18,920 bases of DNA from an uncultured Clostridia bacterium (GCA_949935895.1 CATLGL010000012.1:1-18920), one strand, 5' to 3'. Positions 8,212-15,984 are shown, numbered from the stretch's first letter. Notes: generated by a model from the sequence alone, not told the origin. A program made the numbers and translations.

Positions 8212-9021
8212 TTAAATTTCTATTTCACTATTATCTGGCATAAAAAAAGAAGGTGTTTCTAGTTCCTTCGTTAATTCATTTTCTATACTTTTATAATAAT
8301 AGTTAATAAAATTTTCAATTTGATTTGTTGTTCCTTTATATTCATTTTCTCGATTTTTACATTCATTATAAAGTTGTATCAATTTATCTCTACTTACTTT
8401 ATTTGTTAAGTGGAATAATCTGTTTTTTACAATTAGTGCAATACTATATGTTAGTTCTTTAATTTTTTGTAAATTATCTTTAGCCATATATGATATGGAT
8501 TCTTTAGAATAAAACATTTCATATCTTTTTAATGCTACAATTATTTCACTATATTCTACATCTGAAAATTCTTCTGGAACTTCATTTTCTTTATCTATTA
8601 TATAATTAAATAATCTATCTATCTTATCATTATTTATATTATTATTACTTATATTATTATATTGTCCTTTTTGTGACATACCCTCTGTCTTATTTGTGAT
8701 AGAGGGGTATGTTTTATTTATGACATAGGGTACATCATTTGGATAAATTCTCCTTTGTATAACCTCTCCCTTATCATTTTTGATAATATCTAAACAAACA
8801 AATCCTAGTTCTCTTAAATGAGAAACCCAAATTGAAACTGTATGAGGTTGTACTTTTAGTAAATTTGCTAAATATTTATTTGATGCAAAGCAATATCCTT
8901 CTTTATTTGATAATACTGTTATAAGTGCATATAGCAATTTTTCATTTGCTTTAATCTTTTCATTAAATAAAACTGTTGATGGAATGATTGCATAATATCC
9001 AATCTTATTTTCTTCATTCAT
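8212..9021 (-). CDS. Winged-helix replication-initiator-like protein
   Basis: About 269 residues. The N-terminal 100 form a winged helix of the HTH_36/RepA_N kind: the ANEKLLYALITVLSN helix, then YCFASNKYLANLLKV and PHTVSIWVSHLRELGFV as the helix-turn-helix, then a basic wing. A low-complexity Asn-rich linker (NNISNNNINN) separates it from an all-helical C-terminus. Such proteins are replication initiators or replication-associated regulators of conjugative elements and plasmids. ATG at 9021 overlaps the upstream stop (ATGAATGA); GTG at 9033 is an alternative with AAAAGGA very close. A DNA inverted repeat and AT-rich tract lie inside the gene. Confidence 0.75.
   Translation of the reverse strand: MNEENKIGYYAIIPSTVLFNEKIKANEKLLYALITVLSNKEGYCFASNKYLANLLKVQPHTVSIWVSHLRELGFVCLDIIKNDKGEVIQRRIYPNDVPYVINKTYPSITNKTEGMSQKGQYNNISNNNINNDKIDRLFNYIIDKENEVPEEFSDVEYSEIIVALKRYEMFYSKESISYMAKDNLQKIKELTYSIALIVKNRLFHLTNKVSRDKLIQLYNECKNRENEYKGTTNQIENFINYYYKSIENELTKELETPSFFMPDNSEIEI
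8625..8712. repeat. Inverted repeat plus AT-rich tract inside the rep-like gene (possible origin)
   Basis: ACATACCCTCT (8676-8686) and AGAGGGGTATGT (8701-8712) form an inverted repeat with one bulged base. Next to it, 8625-8665 is almost pure A/T. RepA_N plasmids are known to carry their origin within the rep coding sequence between the two domains; this repeat falls at the same domain boundary. Origin function is inference. Confidence 0.35.
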
Positions 9022-9115
9022 TCCATAAATCACTCCTTTTGCCTATAATAATCATTGCATATAAAAAAAGCGATACACTAGCACCAATAAATAGACCTAA
9101 TATAAACTGCCACAT
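9014..9115 (-). CDS. Small membrane peptide, DUF3789-like
   Basis: 33 residues: MWQFILGLFIGASVSLFLYA, then MIIIGKRSDLWNE. There is one transmembrane helix with a short polar tail. GGAGGTGGAATAAA precedes the ATG. The MW-FxLGxFIGA start is typical of DUF3789 peptides found beside replication genes in Tn1549-like elements. It overlaps the rep-like gene by 8 bases, so the two form one translational unit. Function is unknown in the family. Confidence 0.7.
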   Translation of the reverse strand: MWQFILGLFIGASVSLFLYAMIIIGKRSDLWNE

Positions 9116-9140
9116 TTTATTCCACCTCCATTTTTGCATT

Positions 9141-9186
9141 AAAAAAAGAGCCTCCATATCAAATCTAAATTTGATACTTCTGGCTC
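9141..9186 (-). terminator. Intrinsic terminator after the element valS
   Basis: The minus-strand stem GAGCC...GGCTC with an inner TATCAAAT/ATTTGATA helix is followed by TTTTTTT. It starts 11 bases after the synthetase stop codon and ends directly before the binding site of the DUF3789-like gene. Confidence 0.85.
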
Positions 9187-9196
9187 AATTTATTTA

Positions 9197-11617
9197 TTAT
9201 TCTTTTTCTTCTAAATCTAATTCTATATCATAAACTTCATAATCTTTATCAATTACTTTTGTTTCTAAATTTTCAATGAATAGAGTAGCTTTAAAATCTT
9301 TTATTGATTTCTCTATAGCATCTTTTAATTCTTCACTTGCTCCTATTGATAATTTCTTTATAGGAGTTTTTAATGATACATTGTTATTTGTTTTTGCTCC
9401 TCTAGCTTGACTTATAATTTCTATCATTTGATTTCCTAATTCTATTTCCTTGTTAAAATCATAATCCAAAGGTTTTATTTCTGTAGTGTGAATAGAAGGA
9501 TGGCTATGATATAGTTCTTGGAAAATTTCTTCTGTTATGAATGGGAAGAATATACTAAAGTCTTGTAATAACTTATATAATAATGTATATACTGTTTTTT
9601 GCCCACTATATCTTGGTATATCTCCAAATTCTTCTGGTCTATATAATCTATGTTTTACAATTTCTATATAGTTATCACAGAACTCCCAGAAAAACTTTTC
9701 TAATATATTCAAAGCTAATCCAACTTCATATTCTTCTAAATAGTCAATAAATTGTTTTTCCATTTCTTGAAAGCGACCTAATATCCATTTATCAACATAT
9801 TCAAAATCTTTAAATTCTTTATCTTCATAATCTGTTAAGTGCATTTCGATAAATTTAGAAACATTCCAAATTTTATTTACTAATTTCTTTCCACGAAGTA
9901 ATGTTTCTTCACTAAACACAATATCTGTTCCTAATCTACCTGTTCCTGCCCAATATCTAATTACATCAGCAGAATATTGTTTTATTAAATCCATTGGTTC
10001 GTGTTTGCTATTACCTTTACTCTTACTTATTTTTTCACCTTTGTTAGCCATAACAAAACCAGAAATCATTACATTATCCCAAGGTCTTTGTCCGAAATGA
10101 TAAAAGCTCTTAACGATTGTATAGAAATCCCAAGTTCTAATAATTTCACTTGCATTTGTTCTTAAACTCATAGGTTTTAAAATATCTTCATAATTTTCTT
10201 TTTCTCCATATTTCATATTGATAAGTGGAGTTACAGAAGATGTTGCCCAAGTGTCCATTACATCTGTTTCTGCTTCAAATTCTTTGCAGCCACATTTAGG
10301 ACATTTATCAACTTTTGGTAAATCTACTAATGGATTAACTGGTAAATCTTCAACATTTGCAAATATAGGTTCACCACATTCTTTACAATACCATACTGGG
10401 AATGGAACTCCGAAATATCTTTGTCTTGATATGCACCAATCCCAAGCAACATTATTTACCCATTCATCATATCTAGAGTGCATATATGATGGATGCCATT
10501 TAATTTCATTTCCTATTCTAATGAAATCTTCTTTGTGATTCATTATATCAATAAACCATTGTTTCATTACTGAATATTCAACTTCTTTTCCACATCTTTC
10601 GTGTGTTTGAACTTCGTGTTCTAGTTCTTCTATTTTTACTATATATCCCCCAGCTTGCAAATCTTCGATTATTTGTTTTCTTGCCTCTTTTATTTTTAAT
10701 CCACCATAGTTTGGAACTGAATCAATTATTCTTCCATTGTCTGTGAAAATATATTTTAATGGTAAATTATATTTTTTCCACCATTCAATATCTGTTTGAT
10801 CTCCAAAAGTACAACACATAACAACTCCTGTACCTTTGTCTATAGCAACTTTTTCATCTCCCATTATAGGAACTTCTACATCTATAACTGGAATATGAGC
10901 AGTTTTTCCTATTAGATGATTATGTTTCTCATCTTCTGGATTAACAAATACACATACAATGGCTGGTAATAATTCTGGTCTAGTTGTAGCAATAGTAAAT
11001 TCTTCATTATCTTCAACAGTTCTAAAATTAACATAGTTAAAAGTTGTTTTTATTGTTTTTGTTTCTAATTCTGCTTGTGCTATTGATGTTAAACATTCAT
11101 TACACCATAATGCTGGACTTTCTTTATGATAACAATGTCCTTTTTCTTTTAAATCTAAAAATGATGCTTGGCTTATTTTTATAGTAGAAGGACTAACTGT
11201 TTTATAATGTATATCCCAATCTGTACTTACTCCCATTTTACTAAATAACTCTTGGAAGTTAGCTTCATATTTATCAGTAGTTTCATAGCATAATTTTGAA
11301 AATTCTTCTCTACCAATTTCGTGAGCTCTTTTACCTTGTTCTTTTTCTACTAATCTTTCACTAGGTAATCCATTATCATCAAACCCAAATGGATAAAAAA
11401 TGTTATATCCTCTTAATCTTTTATATCTAGCCAACATTTCCGTTTGAGTATATGAGAATATATGTCCTATATGTATTTTTCCATTAACAGTTGGTGGTGG
11501 TGTATCTATTGAATATACTTCTTTGTCATTTCTTTTAAATTCATAAATTTTATTATCTTTCCAGTAGTCTAGCCACTTCTTTTCTTTTTCCTCTGCATTA
11601 TATTTTTTATCTAACAT
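9197..11617 (-). CDS. valS: Valyl-tRNA synthetase, archaeal/rickettsial type, element-borne
   Basis: 806 residues, a complete class I synthetase that attaches valine to tRNA-Val. The HIGH motif is at residues 49-52 (PPPTVNGKIHIGH). The FSYTQTE and YPFGFDDNGLPSERLVEKE stretches are those of the archaeal/rickettsial ValRS branch, not of ordinary Firmicutes ValRS (which here reads NVTGKLHMGHALDG). A CP1 editing domain with TIATTRPELL follows, then zinc-knuckle cysteine pairs (CKECGEP, CPKCGC), the KISKS loop near residue 530, and an anticodon-binding helical domain. It is shorter than the roughly 880 residues of the usual bacterial enzyme. The ATG overlaps the stop of the truncated host valS, with AGAAGGGAG upstream, so it is coupled to it and under the same T-box. 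It probably supplies the cell's ValRS activity; resistance to a ValRS inhibitor is an alternative benefit. Confidence 0.93.
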   Translation of the reverse strand: MLDKKYNAEEKEKKWLDYWKDNKIYEFKRNDKEVYSIDTPPPTVNGKIHIGHIFSYTQTEMLARYKRLRGYNIFYPFGFDDNGLPSERLVEKEQGKRAHEIGREEFSKLCYETTDKYEANFQELFSKMGVSTDWDIHYKTVSPSTIKISQASFLDLKEKGHCYHKESPALWCNECLTSIAQAELETKTIKTTFNYVNFRTVEDNEEFTIATTRPELLPAIVCVFVNPEDEKHNHLIGKTAHIPVIDVEVPIMGDEKVAIDKGTGVVMCCTFGDQTDIEWWKKYNLPLKYIFTDNGRIIDSVPNYGGLKIKEARKQIIEDLQAGGYIVKIEELEHEVQTHERCGKEVEYSVMKQWFIDIMNHKEDFIRIGNEIKWHPSYMHSRYDEWVNNVAWDWCISRQRYFGVPFPVWYCKECGEPIFANVEDLPVNPLVDLPKVDKCPKCGCKEFEAETDVMDTWATSSVTPLINMKYGEKENYEDILKPMSLRTNASEIIRTWDFYTIVKSFYHFGQRPWDNVMISGFVMANKGEKISKSKGNSKHEPMDLIKQYSADVIRYWAGTGRLGTDIVFSEETLLRGKKLVNKIWNVSKFIEMHLTDYEDKEFKDFEYVDKWILGRFQEMEKQFIDYLEEYEVGLALNILEKFFWEFCDNYIEIVKHRLYRPEEFGDIPRYSGQKTVYTLLYKLLQDFSIFFPFITEEIFQELYHSHPSIHTTEIKPLDYDFNKEIELGNQMIEIISQARGAKTNNNVSLKTPIKKLSIGASEELKDAIEKSIKDFKATLFIENLETKVIDKDYEVYDIELDLEEKE

Positions 11618-12552
11618 ACTACTAACTCCCTTCTATTCTCATTAAAATAATTAGTTATCAATTCCACAAACCTCTTTAATTTCAAATGTTTCAAGATTTG
11701 TGTACCAAATGGTGTAACATTTACACAACCTGTTCCAAATTCTTTTTCTACAAACTCATCTGCTATAATAGGAATTTCTTTATTCATAATTGGTAAAATA
11801 CATGTTTTTCCAATCAAGTCTTTGTAACGTGTATCACTTGGATGAACTGCAACTGCTGTATCACCAAGCATCGTTTCTGGTCTTGTTGTTGCTACTGTTA
11901 TGTATTTATTTTCACCTGTAATTTGATAACGGATATGCCATAATTTAGAGGATTCTTCATGATATTCTACTTCTGCATCTGAAATAGAGGTATTACAACT
12001 AGTACACCAATTTACCATACGTTTTCCTTTATAAATTAAACCTTTTTCATATAACTTAATAAATTGTTCTAAAACAGCATCACTCATTCCCTCATCTAAT
12101 GTAAAACGATTTCTATCCCAATCACAAGAGCAACCCAATTTTCTTTGTTGCTCTTGAATTGTTCCTCCATATTCCTTTGTCCATACCCATGCTGCTTCAA
12201 TAAACTTTTCTCTCCCTAAGTCTTCTTTTTTAATTCCTTGGCTTGCTAATTTTTGAACCACCTTCATTTCTGTTGAAATAGAGGCATGGTCTGTTCCTGG
12301 TAACCACAAGGTTCTATATCCCCTCATTCTTTTAAAACGAATTAAAATATCTTGAATAGTACCATCTAATGCATGCCCCATATGTAATTTTCCTGTTACA
12401 TTAGGAGGTGGCATCATAATCGTAAATGTTTCTTTTTCTTTCTCCTCACTTGGCTTAAAATAACCATTTTTTTCCCATTTTTCATACAATTTCTCTTCAA
12501 ATTCTTTTGGATTATACTTATCTAGTAATTTGTGCTTACCATTTTCACACAT
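11611..12552 (-). pseudogene. valS: 5' fragment of host valS, cut off by the element
   Basis: The first 281 codons are a normal bacterial ValRS N-terminus: HMGH at 57-60, a zinc/CP region (WCTSCNTSISDAEVEY) and the start of the editing domain (ATTRPETMLGDTAVAVHPSD) up to FGTGCVNVTP. After that Pro, where the family continues AHDPND, the sequence changes to FGTQILKHLK and 32 foreign codons end at a TAG overlapping the next ATG. KMSKS, the catalytic C-terminal half and the tRNA-binding domains are missing, so it cannot be an active synthetase. Its upstream signals are intact: AAAGGAGG, T-box and promoter. It now acts at least as a translated leader delivering ribosomes to the element's valS. 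Confidence 0.92.
11702..11717. other. Inferred insertion junction / attachment site in valS
   Basis: Homology to ValRS ends at the Pro codon (12,552 minus 281 codons = base 11,710). The bases around it on the minus strand form a small dyad, ACCA-TT-TGGT, flanked by TAC/TAC. Serine recombinases use short quasi-symmetric sites, so this fits, but the exact crossover cannot be set without the other junction. Confidence 0.5.
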
Positions 12553-12566
12553 ATAAAAACCTCCTT

Positions 12567-12818
12567 TAAAATCAAAAATACTTCACCCTGTATAAGGGTG
12601 AAGCTTTTTTCACGGTACCACCTTAATTTATGATATTACTATCATATCTTAAATAAACTTTTAACGTGGCTTAAACGAATATTTTTACTATAGTTTCAAA
12701 ATATTAACTCCAAAGCTACTTCCCTTTACCTTTTTCTGATAGAAACTCCCAGCCAATGATTTCTATTCTCTTACAGTAAGTATAAAGGTACTCCTCTTTT
12801 TCTTCGTCTTTTATTATA
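12567..12818 (-). promoter_or_regulatory. Valine T-box riboswitch with terminator/antiterminator
   Basis: The leader holds all T-box landmarks on the minus strand. There is a stem I with a terminal hairpin (AGAATAGAAA...TTTCTATC, about 12,725-12,770). The specifier GUA (12,719-12,717) in GGGAAGTAGCTTTGGAGT sits at the same distance from the stem base as GGC in B. subtilis glyQS. The T-box AGGTGGTACCGTG is at 12,623-12,611, with UGGU matching an A discriminator as in tRNA-Val. The intrinsic terminator is a 9-bp stem CTTCACCCT/AGGGTGAAG (12,603-12,581) with a U-rich tail. Uncharged tRNA-Val should open transcription of both the valS fragment and the element valS. Confidence 0.93.
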
Positions 12819-12824
12819 TTCTAT

Positions 12825-12853
12825 ATTTTACTCTCCTAAAAGAGTCTTGTCAA
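12825..12853 (-). promoter_or_regulatory. Promoter of the valS T-box leader
   Basis: Minus strand -35 TTGACA (12,853-12,848), 17-base spacer, -10 TAAAAT (12,830-12,825). The predicted start of transcription is just before the T-box stem I. Confidence 0.8.
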
Positions 12854-12854
12854 C

Positions 12855-13046
12855 CTAAATATTAAAATAAATTAGTAATGTACCAATAATGCCTAATATA
12901 AATCCTATAATTTTCATTCCTGCTGATGCCTCGTTTTGATCTCCAAAACTAAACCATTTTTTGGTTAAGGTTCGTGCATCAAAAACCATAATAACACCGA
13001 TTAGTGCTACTATAACTCCTATTCCCACTAAAATTGTTTTTCCCAT
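12855..13046 (-). CDS. Small two-helix membrane protein
   Basis: 63 residues: transmembrane helix (about 4-22), a polar loop DARTLTKKWFSFGDQNEASA, then a second helix (about 42-61). The loop pattern (DAR...K..F..GDQNEA) looks like a conserved clostridial membrane protein of unknown function. An ATG at 13,058 is in frame but overlaps the only purine-rich site (AAAGGATG), so ATG at 13,046 is preferred. It has its own promoter and is monocistronic. Confidence 0.7.
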   Translation of the reverse strand: MGKTILVGIGVIVALIGVIMVFDARTLTKKWFSFGDQNEASAGMKIIGFILGIIGTLLIYFNI

Positions 13047-13078
13047 AATATTCAACATCCTTTAATTTATATATCTAT

Positions 13079-13107
13079 ATAATATTATTATTTTTTTATT
13101 TTGTCAA
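13079..13107 (-). promoter_or_regulatory. Promoter of the two-helix membrane protein gene
   Basis: Minus strand -35 TTGACA (13,107-13,102), 17-base spacer, -10 TATTAT (13,084-13,079), about 30 bases before the likely ATG. Confidence 0.75.
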
Positions 13108-13112
13108 GGAGA

Positions 13113-13143
13113 AAGTCCCACATAAAGTTGACATGCGGGACTT
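13113..13143 (-). terminator. Hairpin after the 80-residue gene, probable terminator
   Basis: AAGTCCCACAT and ATGCGGGACTT pair over 11 bp with one mismatch. The minus-strand tail is only TTTCTCC, so termination may be weak. It separates the gene ending at 13,159 from the next promoter. Confidence 0.5.
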
Positions 13144-13158
13144 ATTATTGGACGTTCC

Positions 13159-13401
13159 TTAAAGCTCGGTCTTGCAACCAATATAGTTTAATATCTTGTG
13201 ACAAAAATATACAATCACTCTTTCTTCATAAGTGTCATATCTTGCATATCTATTGCCGATGGCTTTAAAAAAACATTCGTTGGCTTTCTCATCCTCTTTT
13301 GGATTCCATGCTTCCAAGATGATGCTTAACTTCTCCAAATCATATCGAACTAAAACTTCCTTATCGGTTCGTTCCAATCCAGTTATGATACATCTTCTCA
13401 T
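13159..13401 (-). CDS. Hypothetical protein, 80 aa
   Basis: Not recognised. Soluble, mixed charge, with C-terminal FCHKILNYIGCKTEL. There is no convincing ribosome binding site before the ATG; it lies 36 bases after the preceding gene, so translation may depend on that gene. The region is visibly richer in G and C than neighbouring host and element genes, which suggests acquisition from elsewhere. It probably forms one operon with the 78-residue gene. Confidence 0.55.
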   Translation of the reverse strand: MRRCIITGLERTDKEVLVRYDLEKLSIILEAWNPKEDEKANECFFKAIGNRYARYDTYEERVIVYFCHKILNYIGCKTEL

Positions 13402-13437
13402 GGACGGATAAATCGTAAATCTTTGGTTAACCGCTTG

Positions 13438-13674
13438 TTAGTATCTCTCTTCAACATAATCTACCTCTTCATCTCGTTTGACACCAACATAATAGTTTCC
13501 CGCCATGAGCTCTTTCATTGCTTTTTGAAAAGTTGCCATTGGATTTGCATATGCATAGCACAGTACATCTACAAGTGGAACATATCCTCTTGTTGCCTGC
13601 TTGATATTTATTTCCCGAAGGATTGGTGTTATCAAGCCCATTGCTTTCTTTTCATTTTCTGTCCTTCTCCTCAT
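13438..13674 (-). CDS. Hypothetical protein, 78 aa
   Basis: Not recognised. It starts with a basic stretch (MRRRTENEKKAMG) and contains YVPLVDVLCYAYANPMATFQ, predicted helical. A strong AAGGAGG lies 4-5 bases from the ATG, partly inside a small hairpin (CTTAC/GTAAG, 13,683-13,696) that could limit access. Codon 20 (13,617-13,615) is an in-frame CGG, a codon otherwise seen in this window only at apparent frameshift sites and in the gene at 16,137. Together with higher GC this points to foreign origin. Confidence 0.6.
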   Translation of the reverse strand: MRRRTENEKKAMGLITPILREINIKQATRGYVPLVDVLCYAYANPMATFQKAMKELMAGNYYVGVKRDEEVDYVEERY

Positions 13675-13745
13675 TTTACCTCCTTACGATAGTAAGCCAT
13701 ATCTGCTACTATCTATTGCTCCATGTTTATAGTTAACATAAGCCA

Positions 13746-13774
13746 ATTTTACCACATTTTGTAAATAATTGCAA
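13746..13774 (-). promoter_or_regulatory. Promoter of the 78/80-residue gene pair
   Basis: Minus strand -35 TTGCAA (13,774-13,769), 17-base spacer, -10 TAAAAT (13,751-13,746) with an extended TG just before it. Confidence 0.65.
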
Positions 13775-13811
13775 GCTTATTTTAATATTGGTAACACAAA
13801 TTCCTTCATCC

Positions 13812-15865
13812 TCATATTTCAATTCGATTTCCAAACTTTTCTTTTACCATTTGTTTTAATAACTTGTTTTCTTCTTTTTCTAATTTTGGATCTTTTTGTA
13901 ATATTTTAATTGCTAAACTCTGTACCATTTTTAAAGCCTCCATATCCTCAAATAAGTTTGCGATTTTAAATTCAGGAAGTCCATGTTGCTTCGTTCCAAA
14001 AAATTCTCCTGAACCTCTTAATTCTAAATCTTTCTCCGATATAATAAAACCATCATTTGTACTTTGCATTACCTTCATTCTTTGTCTTATAATTTCTGAA
14101 TTTCCTTGATATTTTAAAATACAATAAGATTGATATTCTCCTCGCCCTACACGTCCACGTAATTGATGTAATTGTGCAAGTCCAAATCGCTCTGCATTTT
14201 CAATTACCATAATGTTTGCATTAGGAACATTTACTCCAACTTCTATAACAGTGGTTGAAATTAAAATATCAATATTGCCATTTTTAAATTCCTCCATAAT
14301 TTCAGCTTTTTCTCTTGGCTTCATTTTACCATGCAAATATTCTACTCGATATTCCGAAAATATTTCTTGTTTATATTTATCTGCTAATTCCATTACTGAC
14401 TTTAAATTCAATTCTTCATTTTCCTCCACTAATGGGCACACAATATAAGCTTGTCTTCCTTGTTCAATTTGTTTTTTTACAAAATTATTTACTCTTTGTT
14501 CTAGTCCCTTGGTAACAGCAAATGTATCAATTTTTTTACGGTTTGGTGGTAATTCATCAATAATTGATATATCTAAGTCTCCATATAAAATAAGTGCCAA
14601 TGTTCTTGGAATTGGTGTAGCAGTCATGACTAATACATCTGGATTTTCCCCTTTACTTGAAATAATTTTTCTTTGTCTTACTCCAAATCGATGCTGTTCG
14701 TCAGTTACTACAAGCCCCAAGTTATGAAACACTACATTTTCTTCTAATATAGCATGAGTCCCTATCAAAACGTCAATTTTACCTGCTGCAAGTCTTTCTA
14801 AAATATCTTCTTTTTTCTTTTTGCTAATTCCACTTACCAACAATTCACATTGAATCCCAAATGTTGTAAGAATTTTACTATATTCCTCCATATGCTGTGT
14901 GGCAAGTATTGCCGTTGGTGCCATAATAGTCATTTGATAACCAGACTTTACTGCTTTATATGCTGCAACAATACTAACAATTGTTTTTCCGTGAACCAAC
15001 ATCTCCTTGTAATAATCGATTCATTGGCTTTTCTTGCTCCATATCAAAATCAATTTCTTCTAATACCTTCAGTTGTGCTTTTGTTAAATGGAATGGTAAA
15101 ACATTAATAATATCTGACATTTTTATTTCTTTTGGGAAAGCAATTCCTTTTTCTTGTCCGTCCATACTGATTTTTTAAGCTAAGAAGTGCTAATTGCATA
15201 CTAAGAAGTTCTTCAAATACCAATCTTTTCCTTGCTAAGTTAAATTCTTTAAAATTTTGTGGAAAGTGAATTTTATTTGTTGCTTCTTCAAAATCTAATA
15301 AGTCATATTCTTCTTTCAAATTTTGTGGTAATGTTTCTTGTAAATAGCCTTTAGTCATTTTTAATCCATTTTCTATAATTTGGCGAATGGCATTTTGGGA
15401 TAGTTGATATGTTAATGGATATAATGGGATAATTTTTCCTGTATTTCTATTTTTTCCTTCCTCATCAAAAATCGGGGACAGCATTTCAATTGTACCATTT
15501 TTTCTCGTTACTTTTCCAAAAAAAGAATAGGTTTCACCTAGTTTAAATTTAGATTTTAAATAACTTTGATTATACCACGTAAGTACTGCACTTGCTGTAT
15601 CATCCCTTACAATCAATTTATAAATTGTCATATTCTTTTTTCTTGTTCTAATTTCACTCATTTTTGATACACAAACTGCTTGAATAAGAATTTCCTCTTT
15701 TTCTACTGCATCTGCAATTTTAGTTATTTTACTTCTATCTTCATGTTCACGTGGATAATAAGTAATTAAATCTTTTAATGTATAAATCTCTAATCGATTT
15801 AATAATTTTGCTTTACTAGGTCCAACTCCCTTTATAAACTGTACATCTTGATTTAAATCTATCAT
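13812..15865 (-). CDS. recG: ATP-dependent DNA helicase RecG, needing two +1 frameshifts
   Basis: RecG remodels stalled forks and branched DNA. Read through both sites the product is 683 residues, the normal family size (E. coli 693). The wedge/OB domain spans residues 1-235. The first CGG at 15,160-15,158 shifts to the next frame for 56 residues; the second CGG at 14,991-14,989 shifts again for the last 392. The second lies inside Walker A, and GDVGSGKT is complete only after skipping the C. Downstream are DEQHRFG (motif II), MTATPIPRT (III) and QLRGRVGRG (VI). The zero frame after the first site gives 18 unrelated residues and a stop. ATG at 15,865 has AGAAGGTG upstream. No decay is seen apart from the two single-base insertions, so the gene looks selected and expressed by recoding; a recent pseudogene or assembly error is the alternative. 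Confidence 0.88.
14989..14991 (-). promoter_or_regulatory. Candidate +1 recoding site in recG, Walker A (TCA-CGG-A)
   Basis: The zero frame reads GGT TCA CGG AAA AAC and soon stops. Omitting the C gives GGT TCA GGA AAA ACA, the invariant Gly-Ser-Gly-Lys-Thr. An AAGGAG lies about 14 bases upstream and might act as a stimulator, but the other sites lack one. Confidence 0.65.
15158..15160 (-). promoter_or_regulatory. Candidate +1 recoding site in recG (GGA-CGG-A)
   Basis: The zero frame reads TAT GGA CGG ACA AGA. Omitting the C gives TAT GGA GGA CAA GAA AAA GGA and joins the two RecG halves without gap. Deleting an A from the following AAAAA run would also restore the frame, so the identity of the extra base is less certain here. 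Confidence 0.6.
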
Positions 15866-15955
15866 TTTAGTTTCACCTTCTCTTTTTATTTTAAAGTATT
15901 TGCCATCTTAATAAATGATATATTTTTTATTTAGCCACATTTATAATATGCCTAT

Positions 15956-15984
15956 ATCATATACCATTTTACTATCAATTACAA
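15956..15984 (-). promoter_or_regulatory. Candidate recG promoter
   Basis: Minus strand -35 TTGTAA (15,984-15,979), 17-base spacer, -10 TATGAT (15,961-15,956). The remaining recG upstream region (15,866-15,955) holds only the ribosome binding site and AT-rich sequence. Confidence 0.45.

Larger units (their letters stand above)
1..11709. mobile_element. Right-hand part of an integrated mobile element (probable ICE) inserted in valS
   Basis: Seen: host valS coding sequence stops matching the family right after its Val-Thr-Pro (codon 281, ending at 11,710), and everything to the left is accessory: a second, different ValRS, a DUF3789-like peptide, a winged-helix rep-like gene, a class B sortase, a giant Cna-B adhesin and orphan small genes, all on the minus strand. 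Known: DUF3789, DUF4315-like coiled coils, HTH_36-type proteins, SpaA/Cna-B proteins and class B sortases recur together in Tn1549/Tn916-like elements of gut Firmicutes. Inferred: this is one arm of an integrative conjugative element. The other end, which should carry the recombinase and the 3' two thirds of valS, is beyond position 1. No mobility protein is visible, so the type is not proven. Confidence 0.75.

Noticed and set aside
7620..11442. CGG triplets in the sortase and element valS as further sites
   Set aside because: Those at 7,622, 10,094, 10,412 and 11,442 all fall across codon boundaries; the frames are uninterrupted.
9197..11617. Element synthetase being an IleRS or LeuRS
   Set aside because: The FSYTQTE, GFDDNGLPSERLVEKE and editing-domain sequences are those of archaeal/rickettsial ValRS, and it sits under a valine-specific T-box.
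13812..15865. recG reported as three separate short genes or as an ordinary pseudogene
   Set aside because: The three frames join at single extra bases with no missing residues and every helicase motif present, and the internal ATG/TTG starts lack binding sites; one recoded gene is the simpler reading.
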